Origin: Streptomyces hyderabadensis
GTDB taxonomy: Bacteria > Actinomycetota > Actinomycetes > Streptomycetales > Streptomycetaceae
Direction: 5' to 3'
DNA length: 64,000 nucleotides
Assembly (NCBI RefSeq): GCF_020404845.1
Contig: NZ_JAIOJZ010000027.1
Location: 1-64,000, forward strand
Both the position numbers and the translations under genes were made by a program. How positions within the stretch are numbered: the first letter of the stretch is position 1; every line of letters begins with the position of its first letter. The notes under the pieces are model-generated. The model made no database searches and had not been told where the DNA came from. It saw nothing but the letters and a program-made list of their open reading frames with translations. Positions 25,565 through 34,700 of this stretch are shown here, one piece after another.

Positions 25565-25787
25565 CCTACCCTCAGGTAACCCCCAACACTGCACACGTCC
25601 GGCGCGGGAAGATCGTGGAACGCGCACCAACTCCCCACGCGGGCACCGTACGATCCCGGAACTGACCGCCGGTAACCCCTGTCCGCGGAACCGGCGATGA
25701 ACGCCTCGGCGCGCGAGGCACGTACGTCATGCAGCAGAGCAGCGACAGCAGGAGCAGTGTCTTTGCTGCACGTCCCAGGAGCCGCCC

Positions 25788-27716
25788 GTGTCCACCCCGC
25801 TTCCGTCCTTCGCCGCGTCCGCCGCCTACGCCGACTCGCCCGGCCCCACCCTGGTGGCGCCCGAGACGCGGATGCTGGACGGGACCGTCAGGGAGGCGTA
25901 CGTACCGCCGTTCGCGCCGCCGGTGCGCCGCGGGTCCCTCGCCGACCTGCCCTTCGACAACGCGGCGGCGGTCCCGGGCCAGGTCGTCCTCAGCCGCAGG
26001 TCCGCCGAGGGCGACTGGTCCGACGTGACGGCCGCCGAGTTCGCCGGACAGGTGCTCGCGGTCGCCAAGGGCATGATCGCCGAGGGCCTGATGCCGGGCG
26101 ACCGCATCGCGATCATGGCGCGGACCACGTACGAGTGGACGCTGCTGGACTTCGCCGCCTGGGCGGCCGGGCTGGTCACCGTCCCGATCTACCCCACCTC
26201 CTCGCTCTTCCAGACCCGCTGGATCCTGCAGGACTCCGGCGCCGTCACCCTGGTCACCGAGACCACCGCGCAGGCCGCGGCCCTCGGCCCCGAGCTGGAC
26301 CGCATCCCCGACCTCGGGCATCTGTGGGTCATGGAGAAGGGGCACGTGGAGCGGCTGGCCGAGCTGGGCGCGCGGCTGCCGGACGCGGAGGTGGAGGTGC
26401 GCCGCGGCATGCTGAGCCCGAGCACCCTGGCCACCCTGATCTACACCTCGGGGACGACCGGCCGCCCCAAGGGCTGCGCGCTCACCCACGGCAACTTCTT
26501 CGCCGAGGTCGACAACGCGATCGAGCTGCTCTACCCCGTCTTCAAGGCGGAGACCGGCGAGGAGCCCTCCATCCTGCTCTTCCTGCCGATGTCCCACGTC
26601 TTCGGCCGGATGGTCGCCGTGGCCTGCGTCCGCGCCCGGGTCCGCCTCGGTCATGCGCCGAGCCTGAAACCCGGGGACCTGCTGCCCGACCTGGCGGCCT
26701 TCCGGCCGACCTGCCTGCTGACCATCCCGTACATGCTGGAGAAGGTCTTCAACAGCGCCCGCGCCAAGGCCGAGTCCGGCGGCCGCGCCTCGGCCTTCGA
26801 CCGCGCCGTCTCGGTGGCGGTCCGCTACGGCGAGGCCAAGGAGGCCCGCCAGACCGGCACCGGCGGCGGCCCCGGCCGCGGCCTGAAGACCGCCCGCTCC
26901 TTCTACGACCCCCTCGTGTACCGCAAGATCCGGAACGCCATGGGCGGCCGGGTCAAGTACGCCATCTGCGGCGGCTCCCCGCTCGGCCGCCGCCTGGCCG
27001 CCTTCTACGCCGGGGCCGGCATCGAGATATTCGAGGGCTACGGCCTCACCGAGACCACCGCCGCGGCCACCGTCACGCCCCCGCTCAAGCCGCGCCTCGG
27101 CACGGTCGGCTGGCCGCTGCCGGGCACCCGCATCCGCATCGCGGCCGACGGCGAGATCCTGGTCGCCGGCGAGCAGGTCCTGCACGGCTACTGGGACCCG
27201 CAGGCCGGCGGCGTCGTCCCGGCCGCACCCGACGGCTGGTTCGCCACCGGGGACATAGGCAGCCTGGACGACGAGGGCTATCTGACCATCACCGGCCGCA
27301 AGAAGGAGCTGCTGATCACCGCGGGCGGCAAGAGCGTCGCCCCGGCCCCGCTGGAGAACTGGCTGCGCTCCCACCCGCTGATCTCCCAGTGCCTCGTCCT
27401 GGGCGACCGCCGCCCCTACGTCTCCGCCCTGTTCACCCTCGATGCCGACGGCGTCAACCACTGGCGCCGCATGAACGGCAAGCACCCGGTGCCGCCGGAA
27501 CTGCTGGTGGACGACGAGGAGGTCCACCAGGTGCTCCAGCGCGCGGTCGACGAGGCCAACAAGCTGGTCTCCCGCCCCGAGTCCATCCGCCGCTTCGCCG
27601 TCCTGCCCAGGGACTTCACCGAGTGGGAGGGCCACCTGACCCCCTCCATGAAGCTCCGCCGCGAGGCGATCATGCGGGACTTCGCGGCGGCGGTGGAGGG
27701 GCTGTACGAGGGATAG
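25788..27716 (+). CDS. Long-chain fatty-acid-CoA ligase (AMP-forming)
   Basis: 642 residues of the ANL superfamily. Motifs: YTSGTTGRPKG (P-loop, about 214-224), GYGLTETTAA, DGWFATGDIG and GRKKELLITAGGK (hinge and C-terminal Lys region). The layout is the long FadD15-like type with an insertion between 300 and 380. It activates fatty acids to acyl-CoA, presumably feeding the neighbouring thiolase, reductase and hydratase. GTG 25788 follows AGGAGCC. Confidence 0.92.
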   Translation: MSTPLPSFAASAAYADSPGPTLVAPETRMLDGTVREAYVPPFAPPVRRGSLADLPFDNAAAVPGQVVLSRRSAEGDWSDVTAAEFAGQVLAVAKGMIAEGLMPGDRIAIMARTTYEWTLLDFAAWAAGLVTVPIYPTSSLFQTRWILQDSGAVTLVTETTAQAAALGPELDRIPDLGHLWVMEKGHVERLAELGARLPDAEVEVRRGMLSPSTLATLIYTSGTTGRPKGCALTHGNFFAEVDNAIELLYPVFKAETGEEPSILLFLPMSHVFGRMVAVACVRARVRLGHAPSLKPGDLLPDLAAFRPTCLLTIPYMLEKVFNSARAKAESGGRASAFDRAVSVAVRYGEAKEARQTGTGGGPGRGLKTARSFYDPLVYRKIRNAMGGRVKYAICGGSPLGRRLAAFYAGAGIEIFEGYGLTETTAAATVTPPLKPRLGTVGWPLPGTRIRIAADGEILVAGEQVLHGYWDPQAGGVVPAAPDGWFATGDIGSLDDEGYLTITGRKKELLITAGGKSVAPAPLENWLRSHPLISQCLVLGDRRPYVSALFTLDADGVNHWRRMNGKHPVPPELLVDDEEVHQVLQRAVDEANKLVSRPESIRRFAVLPRDFTEWEGHLTPSMKLRREAIMRDFAAAVEGLYEG

Positions 27717-27735
27717 GCCCGTCAGCCGGACAGGG

Positions 27736-28398
27736 CTAGGACGGCGGCCGGGTGCCGGCGCGGGCGATCAGGCACGCCTGCGGGACCTGGGCGACGGTGG
27801 TCTCCTCGGTGATCCGCACCGTCCGGGACAGCACGGTGAAACCGGCCCGCTCCAGCAGCTCCGCCATCGGCTCCGGCCGCCGCCGCTCGAAGTCCAGGGC
27901 GACCGGGTGGCCCCACGGGCGGTCGTGGTGGTTGGGCTCGTCGCCGACCTGGAAGCCGAGCAGCAGGTGCCCGCCCGGGGCCAGCACCCGCCGCATCTCG
28001 CCGAACAGGTCCGGCAGCCGCTCCCACGGCGTGTGGATCGACGAGTACCAGGAGACCGCCCCCGCGAGGGCGCCGTCCGGCAGGTCCAGCTCCAGCATGG
28101 ACCCCTGCTCGAACCGCAGCCCGGGGTTCTCCCGGCGCGCGATCGCGAGCATCGAGGCGGACAGGTCCAGGCCGAAGACCCGCAGGCCCAGCGAGGCGAG
28201 GTGCGCGGTGACCAGGCCGGGTCCGCAGCCGAGGTCGGCCACCTGGCCCTCGGGCCCCACCAGCTCGGCGAAGGCGCCCATCAGCGCCCGGTCCAGCGGG
28301 GCGTCGTCCAGCACGGTGCGGAACCGGGCGTGGTAGTCCTCGGCGATGGCGTCGTAGAAGGTCCTGGTGGTGGCCACGAAGGCGGGGTCGATGGTCAT
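27736..28398 (-). CDS. SAM-dependent methyltransferase
   Basis: 220 residues, class I fold with VADLGCGPGLVTAHLA (SAM loop, about 51-66), GLDLSASML acidic loop and GAVSWYSSIHT. N-terminal TRTFYDAIAEDYHARF resembles small-molecule methyltransferases. Substrate unknown. Stops face the ligase gene with 19 bp between. Confidence 0.85.
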   Translation of the reverse strand: MTIDPAFVATTRTFYDAIAEDYHARFRTVLDDAPLDRALMGAFAELVGPEGQVADLGCGPGLVTAHLASLGLRVFGLDLSASMLAIARRENPGLRFEQGSMLELDLPDGALAGAVSWYSSIHTPWERLPDLFGEMRRVLAPGGHLLLGFQVGDEPNHHDRPWGHPVALDFERRRPEPMAELLERAGFTVLSRTVRITEETTVAQVPQACLIARAGTRPPS

Positions 28399-28478
28399 GG
28401 GCGGACCCTAGTGGCAGCCACTGACAGCCGGGGCGGGCGCAGCGGGCGGGAAGTTCACGGAGATTTCATGAAAGGGCA

Positions 28479-28510
28479 GGAGCCCCGTCGCCGAAACGGC
28501 GCGGGGCTCC
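28479..28510 (-). terminator. Terminator of the cold-shock gene
   Basis: GGAGCCCCG pairs with CGGGGCTCC, with an inner CGCC/GGCG stem closing on GAAA; on the minus strand the preceding gene is csp. Confidence 0.82.
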
Positions 28511-28527
28511 TTGGGTACTGCTGTCAA

Positions 28528-28731
28528 TCAGACAGGAGTGACATTCTCCGCCTGCGGACCCTTGGGGCCCTGCGTGACGTCGAAGGACACCTGCTGGTTC
28601 TCCTCGAGGGACCGGAAGCCGGTCGCGTTGATCGCGGAGTAGTGGACGAAGACGTCGGGGCCGCCGCCTTCCTGGGCGATGAAACCAAAGCCCTTTTCGG
28701 CGTTGAACCACTTCACGGTTCCGGTAGCCAT
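28528..28731 (-). CDS. Cold-shock protein (CspA family)
   Basis: 67 residues, the usual length. RNP1 KGFGFI and RNP2 VFVHY nucleic-acid-binding motifs lie in a five-strand OB fold beginning TGTVKWFN. It acts as RNA chaperone. The start is ATG 28731, preceded by AAGGAGGG. A promoter about 160 bases upstream implies a long 5' UTR, typical for cold-regulated csp mRNAs. Confidence 0.95.
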   Translation of the reverse strand: MATGTVKWFNAEKGFGFIAQEGGGPDVFVHYSAINATGFRSLEENQQVSFDVTQGPKGPQAENVTPV

Positions 28732-28891
28732 AAGCCCTCCTTGGGCCCAAAGGGTTGCCCTGCTCCAGAACCAGCAAATGTGAAGACTTTGAATGCCGCA
28801 CAACTGCATACGTCTGAGAACGACGAGAGCCCGCGGTCACATGCTCCGCAGGCTCTGTACTGCAAGGGAAACCAAACTGCAACTTGCTGTG

Positions 28892-28919
28892 AGCCTAGCA
28901 CGCAGGCCCCCCAGCGCAA
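28892..28919 (-). promoter_or_regulatory. Promoter of the cold-shock gene with long 5' UTR
   Basis: On the minus strand TTGCGC (28914-28919), 16 bp, TAGGCT (28892-28897). The start near 28885 gives a leader of about 155 nt before ATG 28731. Confidence 0.5.
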
Positions 28920-29023
28920 CAGAGGTCAAGATCACTTCACCCGGACGTTTGAACACCTGCGCCGTTCGGCTGACGCCGGGGGTCGGCTACGGGCACATCC
29001 CCGGGGAGGGCTAGCCTCGCGAT

Positions 29024-29875
29024 GTGGACAATTCTCGCACCCGGCCGCGCGTCGGCCACATCCAGTTCCTGAACTGCCTGCCCCTGTACTGGGGGCTCGC
29101 GAGAACAGGCACGCTCCTCGACTTCGAGCTGACGAAGGACACCCCGGAGAAGCTCAGCGAGCAGCTGGTGCGCGGCGATCTCGACATCGGTCCCGTCACC
29201 CTGGTCGAATTCCTCAAGAACGCGGACGATCTCGTCGCCTTCCCGGACATCGCCGTCGGCTGCGACGGCCCGGTGATGTCGTGCGTGATCGTCTCCCAGG
29301 TCCCGCTGGACCGCCTGGACGGAGCCCGGGTCGCCCTCGGGTCGACCTCGCGCACCTCCGTACGGCTCGCCCAGCTCCTGCTCGCCGAGCGCTTCGGCGT
29401 CCAGCCGGACTACTACACCTGCCCGCCGGACCTGAGCCTGATGATGCAGGAGGCCGACGCGGCCGTCCTGATCGGGGACGCGGCCCTGCGCGCCAACATG
29501 ATCGACGGCCCGCGCTACGGCCTCGACGTGCACGACCTGGGCGCCCTGTGGAAGGAGTGGACGGGACTGCCGTTCGTCTTCGCGGTCTGGGCGGCCCGGC
29601 GCGACTACGCGGAGCGCGAGCCGGTCATCACCCGCAAGGTGCACGAGGCCTTCCTCGCCTCCCGCAACCTCTCGCTGGAGGAGGTGGAGAAGGTCGCGGA
29701 GCAGGCCGCCCGCTGGGAGGCCTTCGACGAGGACACCCTCGCCAAGTACTTCACCACCCTCGACTTCCGCTTCGGGGGCCCGCAGCTGGAGGCGGTCACC
29801 GAGTTCGCCCGCCGGGTCGGGCCGACCACCGGCTTCCCGGCGGACGTGAAGGTGGAGCTGCTCGGCACCCCCTGA
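29024..29875 (+). CDS. mqnA: Chorismate dehydratase (menaquinone biosynthesis MqnA)
   Basis: 283 residues of the MqnA periplasmic-binding-like enzyme fold. The N-terminal RVGHIQFLNCLPLYWGL, VRGDLDIGPVTLVEFL and LGSTSRTSVRLAQLLL stretches are characteristic. It converts chorismate to 3-enolpyruvyl benzoate, the substrate of MqnE. GTG 29024 lies seven bases after a TAGCCT -10 (29012-29017), so the mRNA may be leaderless; GGGGAGGG upstream is 13 bases away. It is separated from the other mqn genes by 12 kb. Confidence 0.92.
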   Translation: MDNSRTRPRVGHIQFLNCLPLYWGLARTGTLLDFELTKDTPEKLSEQLVRGDLDIGPVTLVEFLKNADDLVAFPDIAVGCDGPVMSCVIVSQVPLDRLDGARVALGSTSRTSVRLAQLLLAERFGVQPDYYTCPPDLSLMMQEADAAVLIGDAALRANMIDGPRYGLDVHDLGALWKEWTGLPFVFAVWAARRDYAEREPVITRKVHEAFLASRNLSLEEVEKVAEQAARWEAFDEDTLAKYFTTLDFRFGGPQLEAVTEFARRVGPTTGFPADVKVELLGTP

Positions 29876-29956
29876 CCCCGGCACGCCCGGGGTTCCGGCG
29901 CGGGCGGCCCACTACCCTGCTGGCAGGTACCGGCGTACGGGGGAGGGGTGGACGCC

Positions 29957-31672
29957 ATGCGGCCGCTCGAAGTCGACGAACCCACCGTCGTGGGGCCCTA
30001 CCGGCTGCTCGGCCGGCTGGGCTCCGGCGGCATGGGCCGGGTCTACCTGGGCCGCAGCGCCGGCGGCCGCACGGTCGCGGTGAAGATCGTGCACCCGCAC
30101 TTCGCGCTGGACGAGGAGTTCCGGGCCCGGTTCCGGCGCGAGGTGGCCGCCGCGCGCCGGGTCGGCGGCGTCTGGACCGCACCCGTACTGGACGCCGACC
30201 CCGAGGCGCGCGTGCCGTGGGTCGCCACGGCGTACGCCGCCGGTCCGTCCCTGACGGCGGCCGTCGCCGACGGCGGCCCGCTGCCCGCCCACTCGGTACG
30301 GGCGCTGGGCGCGGGCCTCAGCGAGGCGCTGGCCGCGGTGCACGAGCTGGGCCTCGTCCACCGTGACGTGAAGCCCTCCAACGTCCTGCTCACCCTCGAC
30401 GGCCCCCTCCTGATCGACTTCGGCATCGCCCGCGCCACCGACGGCACCGCCTCCCTGACCTCGACGGGCGTGTCCATCGGCTCGCCCGGCTACATGTCCC
30501 CCGAGCAGATCCTCGGCAAGGGCGTGACCGGGGCGGCGGACGTCTTCTCGCTGGGCGCCGTGCTGGCGTACGCGACGACGGGGCGGCCGCCCTTCCCCGG
30601 GGACTCCTCGGCCGCGCTGCTCTACAAGGTCGTCCACGAGGAGCCGAGCCTCGACGGCCTGGACGACGGGGAGCTGCGCGAGCTGGTCGCGGCCTGCCTC
30701 GCCAAGGACCCGGCCGCCCGTCCGGCCCCCGCCGAGGTGGCCCGTCGCCTGGCCCCCGAGGGCGCGGCCCGGCTGGTGACCGGCGGCTGGCTGCCGGGGG
30801 CGCTGGTGGAGCGGGTCAGCCGGAGCGCCGTGCGGCTGCTGAACCTGGAGGCGGCGGAGGCGGAGACCGGGGCCTCGGGTCCCGTGGGGTTCAGCCGGCC
30901 GTCGGTGACGGCGGGGGACGACGCCGGGGCGGCGCCCCCGGCCTCCGGTGTCTTCGGCCCGCCGCCGGTGATGCCGACGCCCACGTCGCCCTCGTACCCG
31001 CCCTCGCCGCCTGCCCCGGCCCTCCCGTCCGTCCCCGGGCCGAGGGACCCCGGACCGCGGGGCGGCGACCCCGGCGACGGGCCGGACCCGGGGCACCCGC
31101 CCGGGCGGCTCGCCCTCTCCGTCGCGGCGACCTCGACGCAGGGCGCCCGGGGACGCGGCCGGCGGATCAGCTGCACCGTGGCGCTGGCGGTGGCGGGAGC
31201 GCTGGCGGCGGTGACGGTGGGGTCGGTGTTCGTCCTGGACCTGCTGCCGGGCTCGGGCAACGACGCGAACAACGCGGGCGGCGACGACGGCTCCCACGAG
31301 CCGCCCGCCGCCACCGCGGGCCCGCTGCCCGCGCGCTACCTCGGCACCTGGGAGGGCCAGGCCGCCGCCCTGGACGGCAAGCTGCCGCTGGGCACCTTCC
31401 GGATCACCATCAAGCAGGCCGAGGCCGGCCAGGAGCTGGGCAGGCTCCGCCAGACCGACGCGCTGGGCGGCGTCTGCGTCGACGTGATCACCCTCAAGAA
31501 GGTCACGGAGAAGCAGCTCGTCGCCGGGTCCGTCGGCGCCGAGGGCAACCACGACGGCTGCAACCCCGCGCCCACCACCGTCACCTTCACCCCGGTCGGC
31601 GACGACCTCGACTACGCGTCGAAGAGCGAGGAGTCGGGACGGCCGGAGGCACGGCTGTCGAAGATCGAGTAG
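29957..31672 (+). CDS. Receptor-type Ser/Thr protein kinase with unknown extracellular domain
   Basis: 571 residues. The kinase domain occupies about 12-270 (GSGGMG, VAVKIVHPH, HRDVKPSN, LIDFGIAR, GSPGYMSPEQ). A Pro/Gly-rich linker precedes one membrane helix (VALAVAGALAAVTVGSVFVL). The extracellular C-terminal domain of about 115 residues starts RYLGTWEGQAAALDG and has two Cys; I do not recognise its family. ATG 29957 is preferred to GTG 29948 as it has GGGAGGGG at proper distance. It directly follows mqnA and faces eccC. Confidence 0.9.
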   Translation: MRPLEVDEPTVVGPYRLLGRLGSGGMGRVYLGRSAGGRTVAVKIVHPHFALDEEFRARFRREVAAARRVGGVWTAPVLDADPEARVPWVATAYAAGPSLTAAVADGGPLPAHSVRALGAGLSEALAAVHELGLVHRDVKPSNVLLTLDGPLLIDFGIARATDGTASLTSTGVSIGSPGYMSPEQILGKGVTGAADVFSLGAVLAYATTGRPPFPGDSSAALLYKVVHEEPSLDGLDDGELRELVAACLAKDPAARPAPAEVARRLAPEGAARLVTGGWLPGALVERVSRSAVRLLNLEAAEAETGASGPVGFSRPSVTAGDDAGAAPPASGVFGPPPVMPTPTSPSYPPSPPAPALPSVPGPRDPGPRGGDPGDGPDPGHPPGRLALSVAATSTQGARGRGRRISCTVALAVAGALAAVTVGSVFVLDLLPGSGNDANNAGGDDGSHEPPAATAGPLPARYLGTWEGQAAALDGKLPLGTFRITIKQAEAGQELGRLRQTDALGGVCVDVITLKKVTEKQLVAGSVGAEGNHDGCNPAPTTVTFTPVGDDLDYASKSEESGRPEARLSKIE

Positions 31673-31689
31673 CGGGGGCCGGAAATCAA

Positions 31690-31732
31690 GGGGGGGAGGC
31701 GGGGCACCCGGCGAGGGCCCCGCCTCCCCCCC
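31690..31732. terminator. Bidirectional hairpin terminator between kinase and eccC
   Basis: A perfect 16-bp stem (31690-31705 with 31717-31732) and 11-base loop separate two convergent genes. Confidence 0.85.
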
Positions 31733-31741
31733 TCCACGGGC

Positions 31742-34700
31742 TCAGCCCGGAACCACCACCGTGCGCAGTTCCCCGTCGCCGAGGTGCAGCATGCCCTTGC
31801 CCGGCGTGATCTGGCCGCCGACCATCTGGCGCGAGACGCGCAGCCCGATGAGGTCCCCGCTGGAGGACTCCTGCGGCGAGAGCAGGATGCCGCGGCGGGC
31901 CTTCTTGGCGTCGACCTGCCAGCCGGAGAAGCCGCTGCACACGTCCTCCTCGTCACCGGCGATGACGAGAGCGAGGCCGCGTTCGGCACCGCGCGAGACG
32001 ATCTTCTTCATCTGGCTCTCGGCGTCGCAGTCCTCCAGGATCTCGCCGTCGTCGACGAGGACGGCGATGGGCTCCTCCAGGCTCGCCCCGTCGATCAGCT
32101 CCTCGAACTCGTCCTCGTCGATGTCGTCCCCGGTGAAGACCTTCAGCACGCCCTCCGTGCCGTCCAGTTGGCGCACCGGCGACTGCCGGGGCGCCGCCAC
32201 GACCAGCCGGGTGCCCTGGGCGAGCAGCGACTGGGCGACGTTCATCAGCACCGTGGAGCGGCCCGACTTGGCGGGCCCCGCGATGACGAACGAGGGGACG
32301 CCGTCGGCGAGGTCGGGCCCGAAGCCGACGATCTCGTCGCCGCCGATGCCGATCAGCGCCCACAGCTTGGAGCGGGACGCTTCCGGATCGCGCATCTCCC
32401 AGGCCTCCGGGAAGGAGATCCGGCTGGGCAGGCTGTCGACGCGGAACGGGCGCCGGGCCCGCGGGACGTCCGCGTCGCGCGCCGTGGCGGCCTCGCCGAT
32501 CGCGGTGATGGCCGCGGCCTGGCCCTGGCCCGTGGTGTCCTGCGACAGCAGCGCGAACTGGGTCTCCGTACCGGCCTCGTTGCGGAAGGCGCGGCCCGGC
32601 GGGATCTCCTCGGGCACCTTGCGGGCCGGGATGCCGAGCGAGGCGAAGTCGCTGCGGTCGGCCAGGCGCAGGCCGTACTTGTCCTCGGTGAGGGTCGCGA
32701 TGCGCCCCACGAGCAGCGTGCGGTCGCCGGTGAGGACCAGGTGAATGCCGACGCTCGCGCCCTCGCGCATCATCGTCTGCAACTCGTCGGTCAGCGAACC
32801 GTGGTCGACCTCGCCGAGGGTGGGCACCCAGCCCTCCCAGCGGTCGAGGAGCACGACGATGTGCGGCAGCCGCTCGTCCTCCGCCACGGAGGCCCGCTGC
32901 TCACCGATGTCCGCGAACCCGGCGTCCGCCAGCAGGTCCTGGCGGCGCGACAGCTCGCCCTTGAGCCGGTTGACGAGCCGTACGACCCGTTCGGTCTGGT
33001 TGCGGCCCACGACCGCGCCGCAGTGCGGCAGCCGGGTCAGCGCGTTGAGGGCGCCGTTGCCGCAGTCGATGCCGTACAGGTGGACGTCGGCGGTGGAGTG
33101 GGTGCGGGCCAGCGAACCGGCGATGGTGCGCAGCACCTGGGAACGGCCGCTGCGCGGGGCACCGCCGATCATCAGGTGGCCGAAGGTCGAGAAGTCCACG
33201 ACGACCGGGCGGCGGGCCTGGTCGGAGGGCAGGTCCTCGATGCCGTACGGGGCGGGCGGCAGCTGGCCCGGGGCGGCGCCGGCGAGTGCCGGGACCTCGA
33301 TGTCGTCCAGCAGCAGGGTCTCGTCGAGCGCCGGCAGCCAGGGGCTGTGCTGGGCGGGGATGCCCATGGCCAGGTTGGCCTCGCGCACCGCGTCGACGAG
33401 CACCTTGAGGTCGGTGATCTCGTCGTCCTCGCGGGACTCGGTCTTCGGCTTGGTCAGCGCCGCCCGGCCCAGGTCCTCCCAGCCCAGCGGCCCGACCCAG
33501 GGCGCGAGCGCGGCGGGGTCGGCTGCGCCGGGCCGACGGCCACCGACGCGTCCCGACTGGAAGGGGACGAGGGAGGAGTGGCCCAGGCGCACGTAGGCGC
33601 GGCCCGGGGTGTTCTTGGAGATGTGCCCGGCCTCGGGCGAGTCGATGACGTCGGAGGACTCGCCGCCGTCGGTCACGCGCAGCGCGATCCGCAGGTTGGT
33701 GTTGGCGCGGATCTCGGGCGAGACGACGCCGCTGGGCCGCTGGGTGGCGAGCAGCAGGTGGATGCCGAGGGAACGTCCTCGCTGGGCGATGTTGACGAGC
33801 CCGGTCACGAAGTCGGGCAGGTCCCGCACCATGGAGGCGAACTCGTCGATGACGATGAGCAGCCGGGGCACCGGAGCGTGCGAGGGATCGCGCCTGACCA
33901 GGTCCTGGTAGTCCTCGATGTCCTTGGCGTCGGCGGCGGCGAGGATGTGCTCGCGCCGCTTCAGCTCGGCGCCTAGCGACTCCAGCGCCCGCTCGACCAG
34001 GTGCGCGTCGAGGTCGGTCACCATGCCGACGGTGTGCGGCAGCTTCACGCAGTCCTTGAACGCGGAGCCGCCCTTGTAGTCGACGAGGACGAAGGTCATG
34101 TTCTCGGGCGTGTTGGCGACGGCGAGGGCCGCCACGATGGTCTGCAGCAGCTCCGACTTGCCGGAACCGGTGGTACCGGCGATGAGGCCGTGCGGCCCGT
34201 CCTTGCGCATGTCGATGCCGAACGGGCCGTCGTACGACTCACCGATCACGGCCATCGTGGACTGGCCGCCCATCCGCCACCGCGCGGAGATCGCGTCGGC
34301 CGTCGGCGGCTCCAGCTGGAGCACGTCGAGCAACCTGCTGGCGCCGGGCAGCGCGGAGTCTTCCGTCTCCCCGCTGATGTCCCGCAGCGCGGACAGCGAC
34401 CGCGCCAGCCGCAGGCACCAGGCGGGCGTGACGAAGTCGGGCCGTACGTCGGTGATCCGCTCGACGCCCGCCTCCTCCACCCGCAGCCGCAGCTTCTCGG
34501 CGCGGGCCCGCTGCTCGGGCTCGGCGGGGGCGTTGGTGTGCCACGCCTGGAAGGACGGGAAGCCCCCGGCGACCTGCTGGGCCGGCTGCGGCTGCTCGTC
34601 CCGCTGCTGCCGCCCGCCCCCCTCGGCCTTGGGCTCGGCGACGACGAACGCCTGGCACTCGCCCGGCAGGAACCGCTCCTCGGCGTCGAGGCAGACCGCG

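Noticed and set aside
25567..25578. TACC-CTCA-GGTA as a further copy of the TTAC operator
   Set aside because: Spacer and outer bases differ from the 24218-24247 sites and it lies at the thiolase stop; too weak.
24116..25630. Upstream extension of the FabG4-like frame through the thiolase region
   Set aside because: It is antisense to a thiolase with intact catalytic motifs; the real start is ATG 24115.
25729..26028. Possible leader peptide MQQSSDSRSS before the acyl-CoA ligase
   Set aside because: It overlaps the ligase start out of frame, has no stop before it and no regulatory codon pattern.
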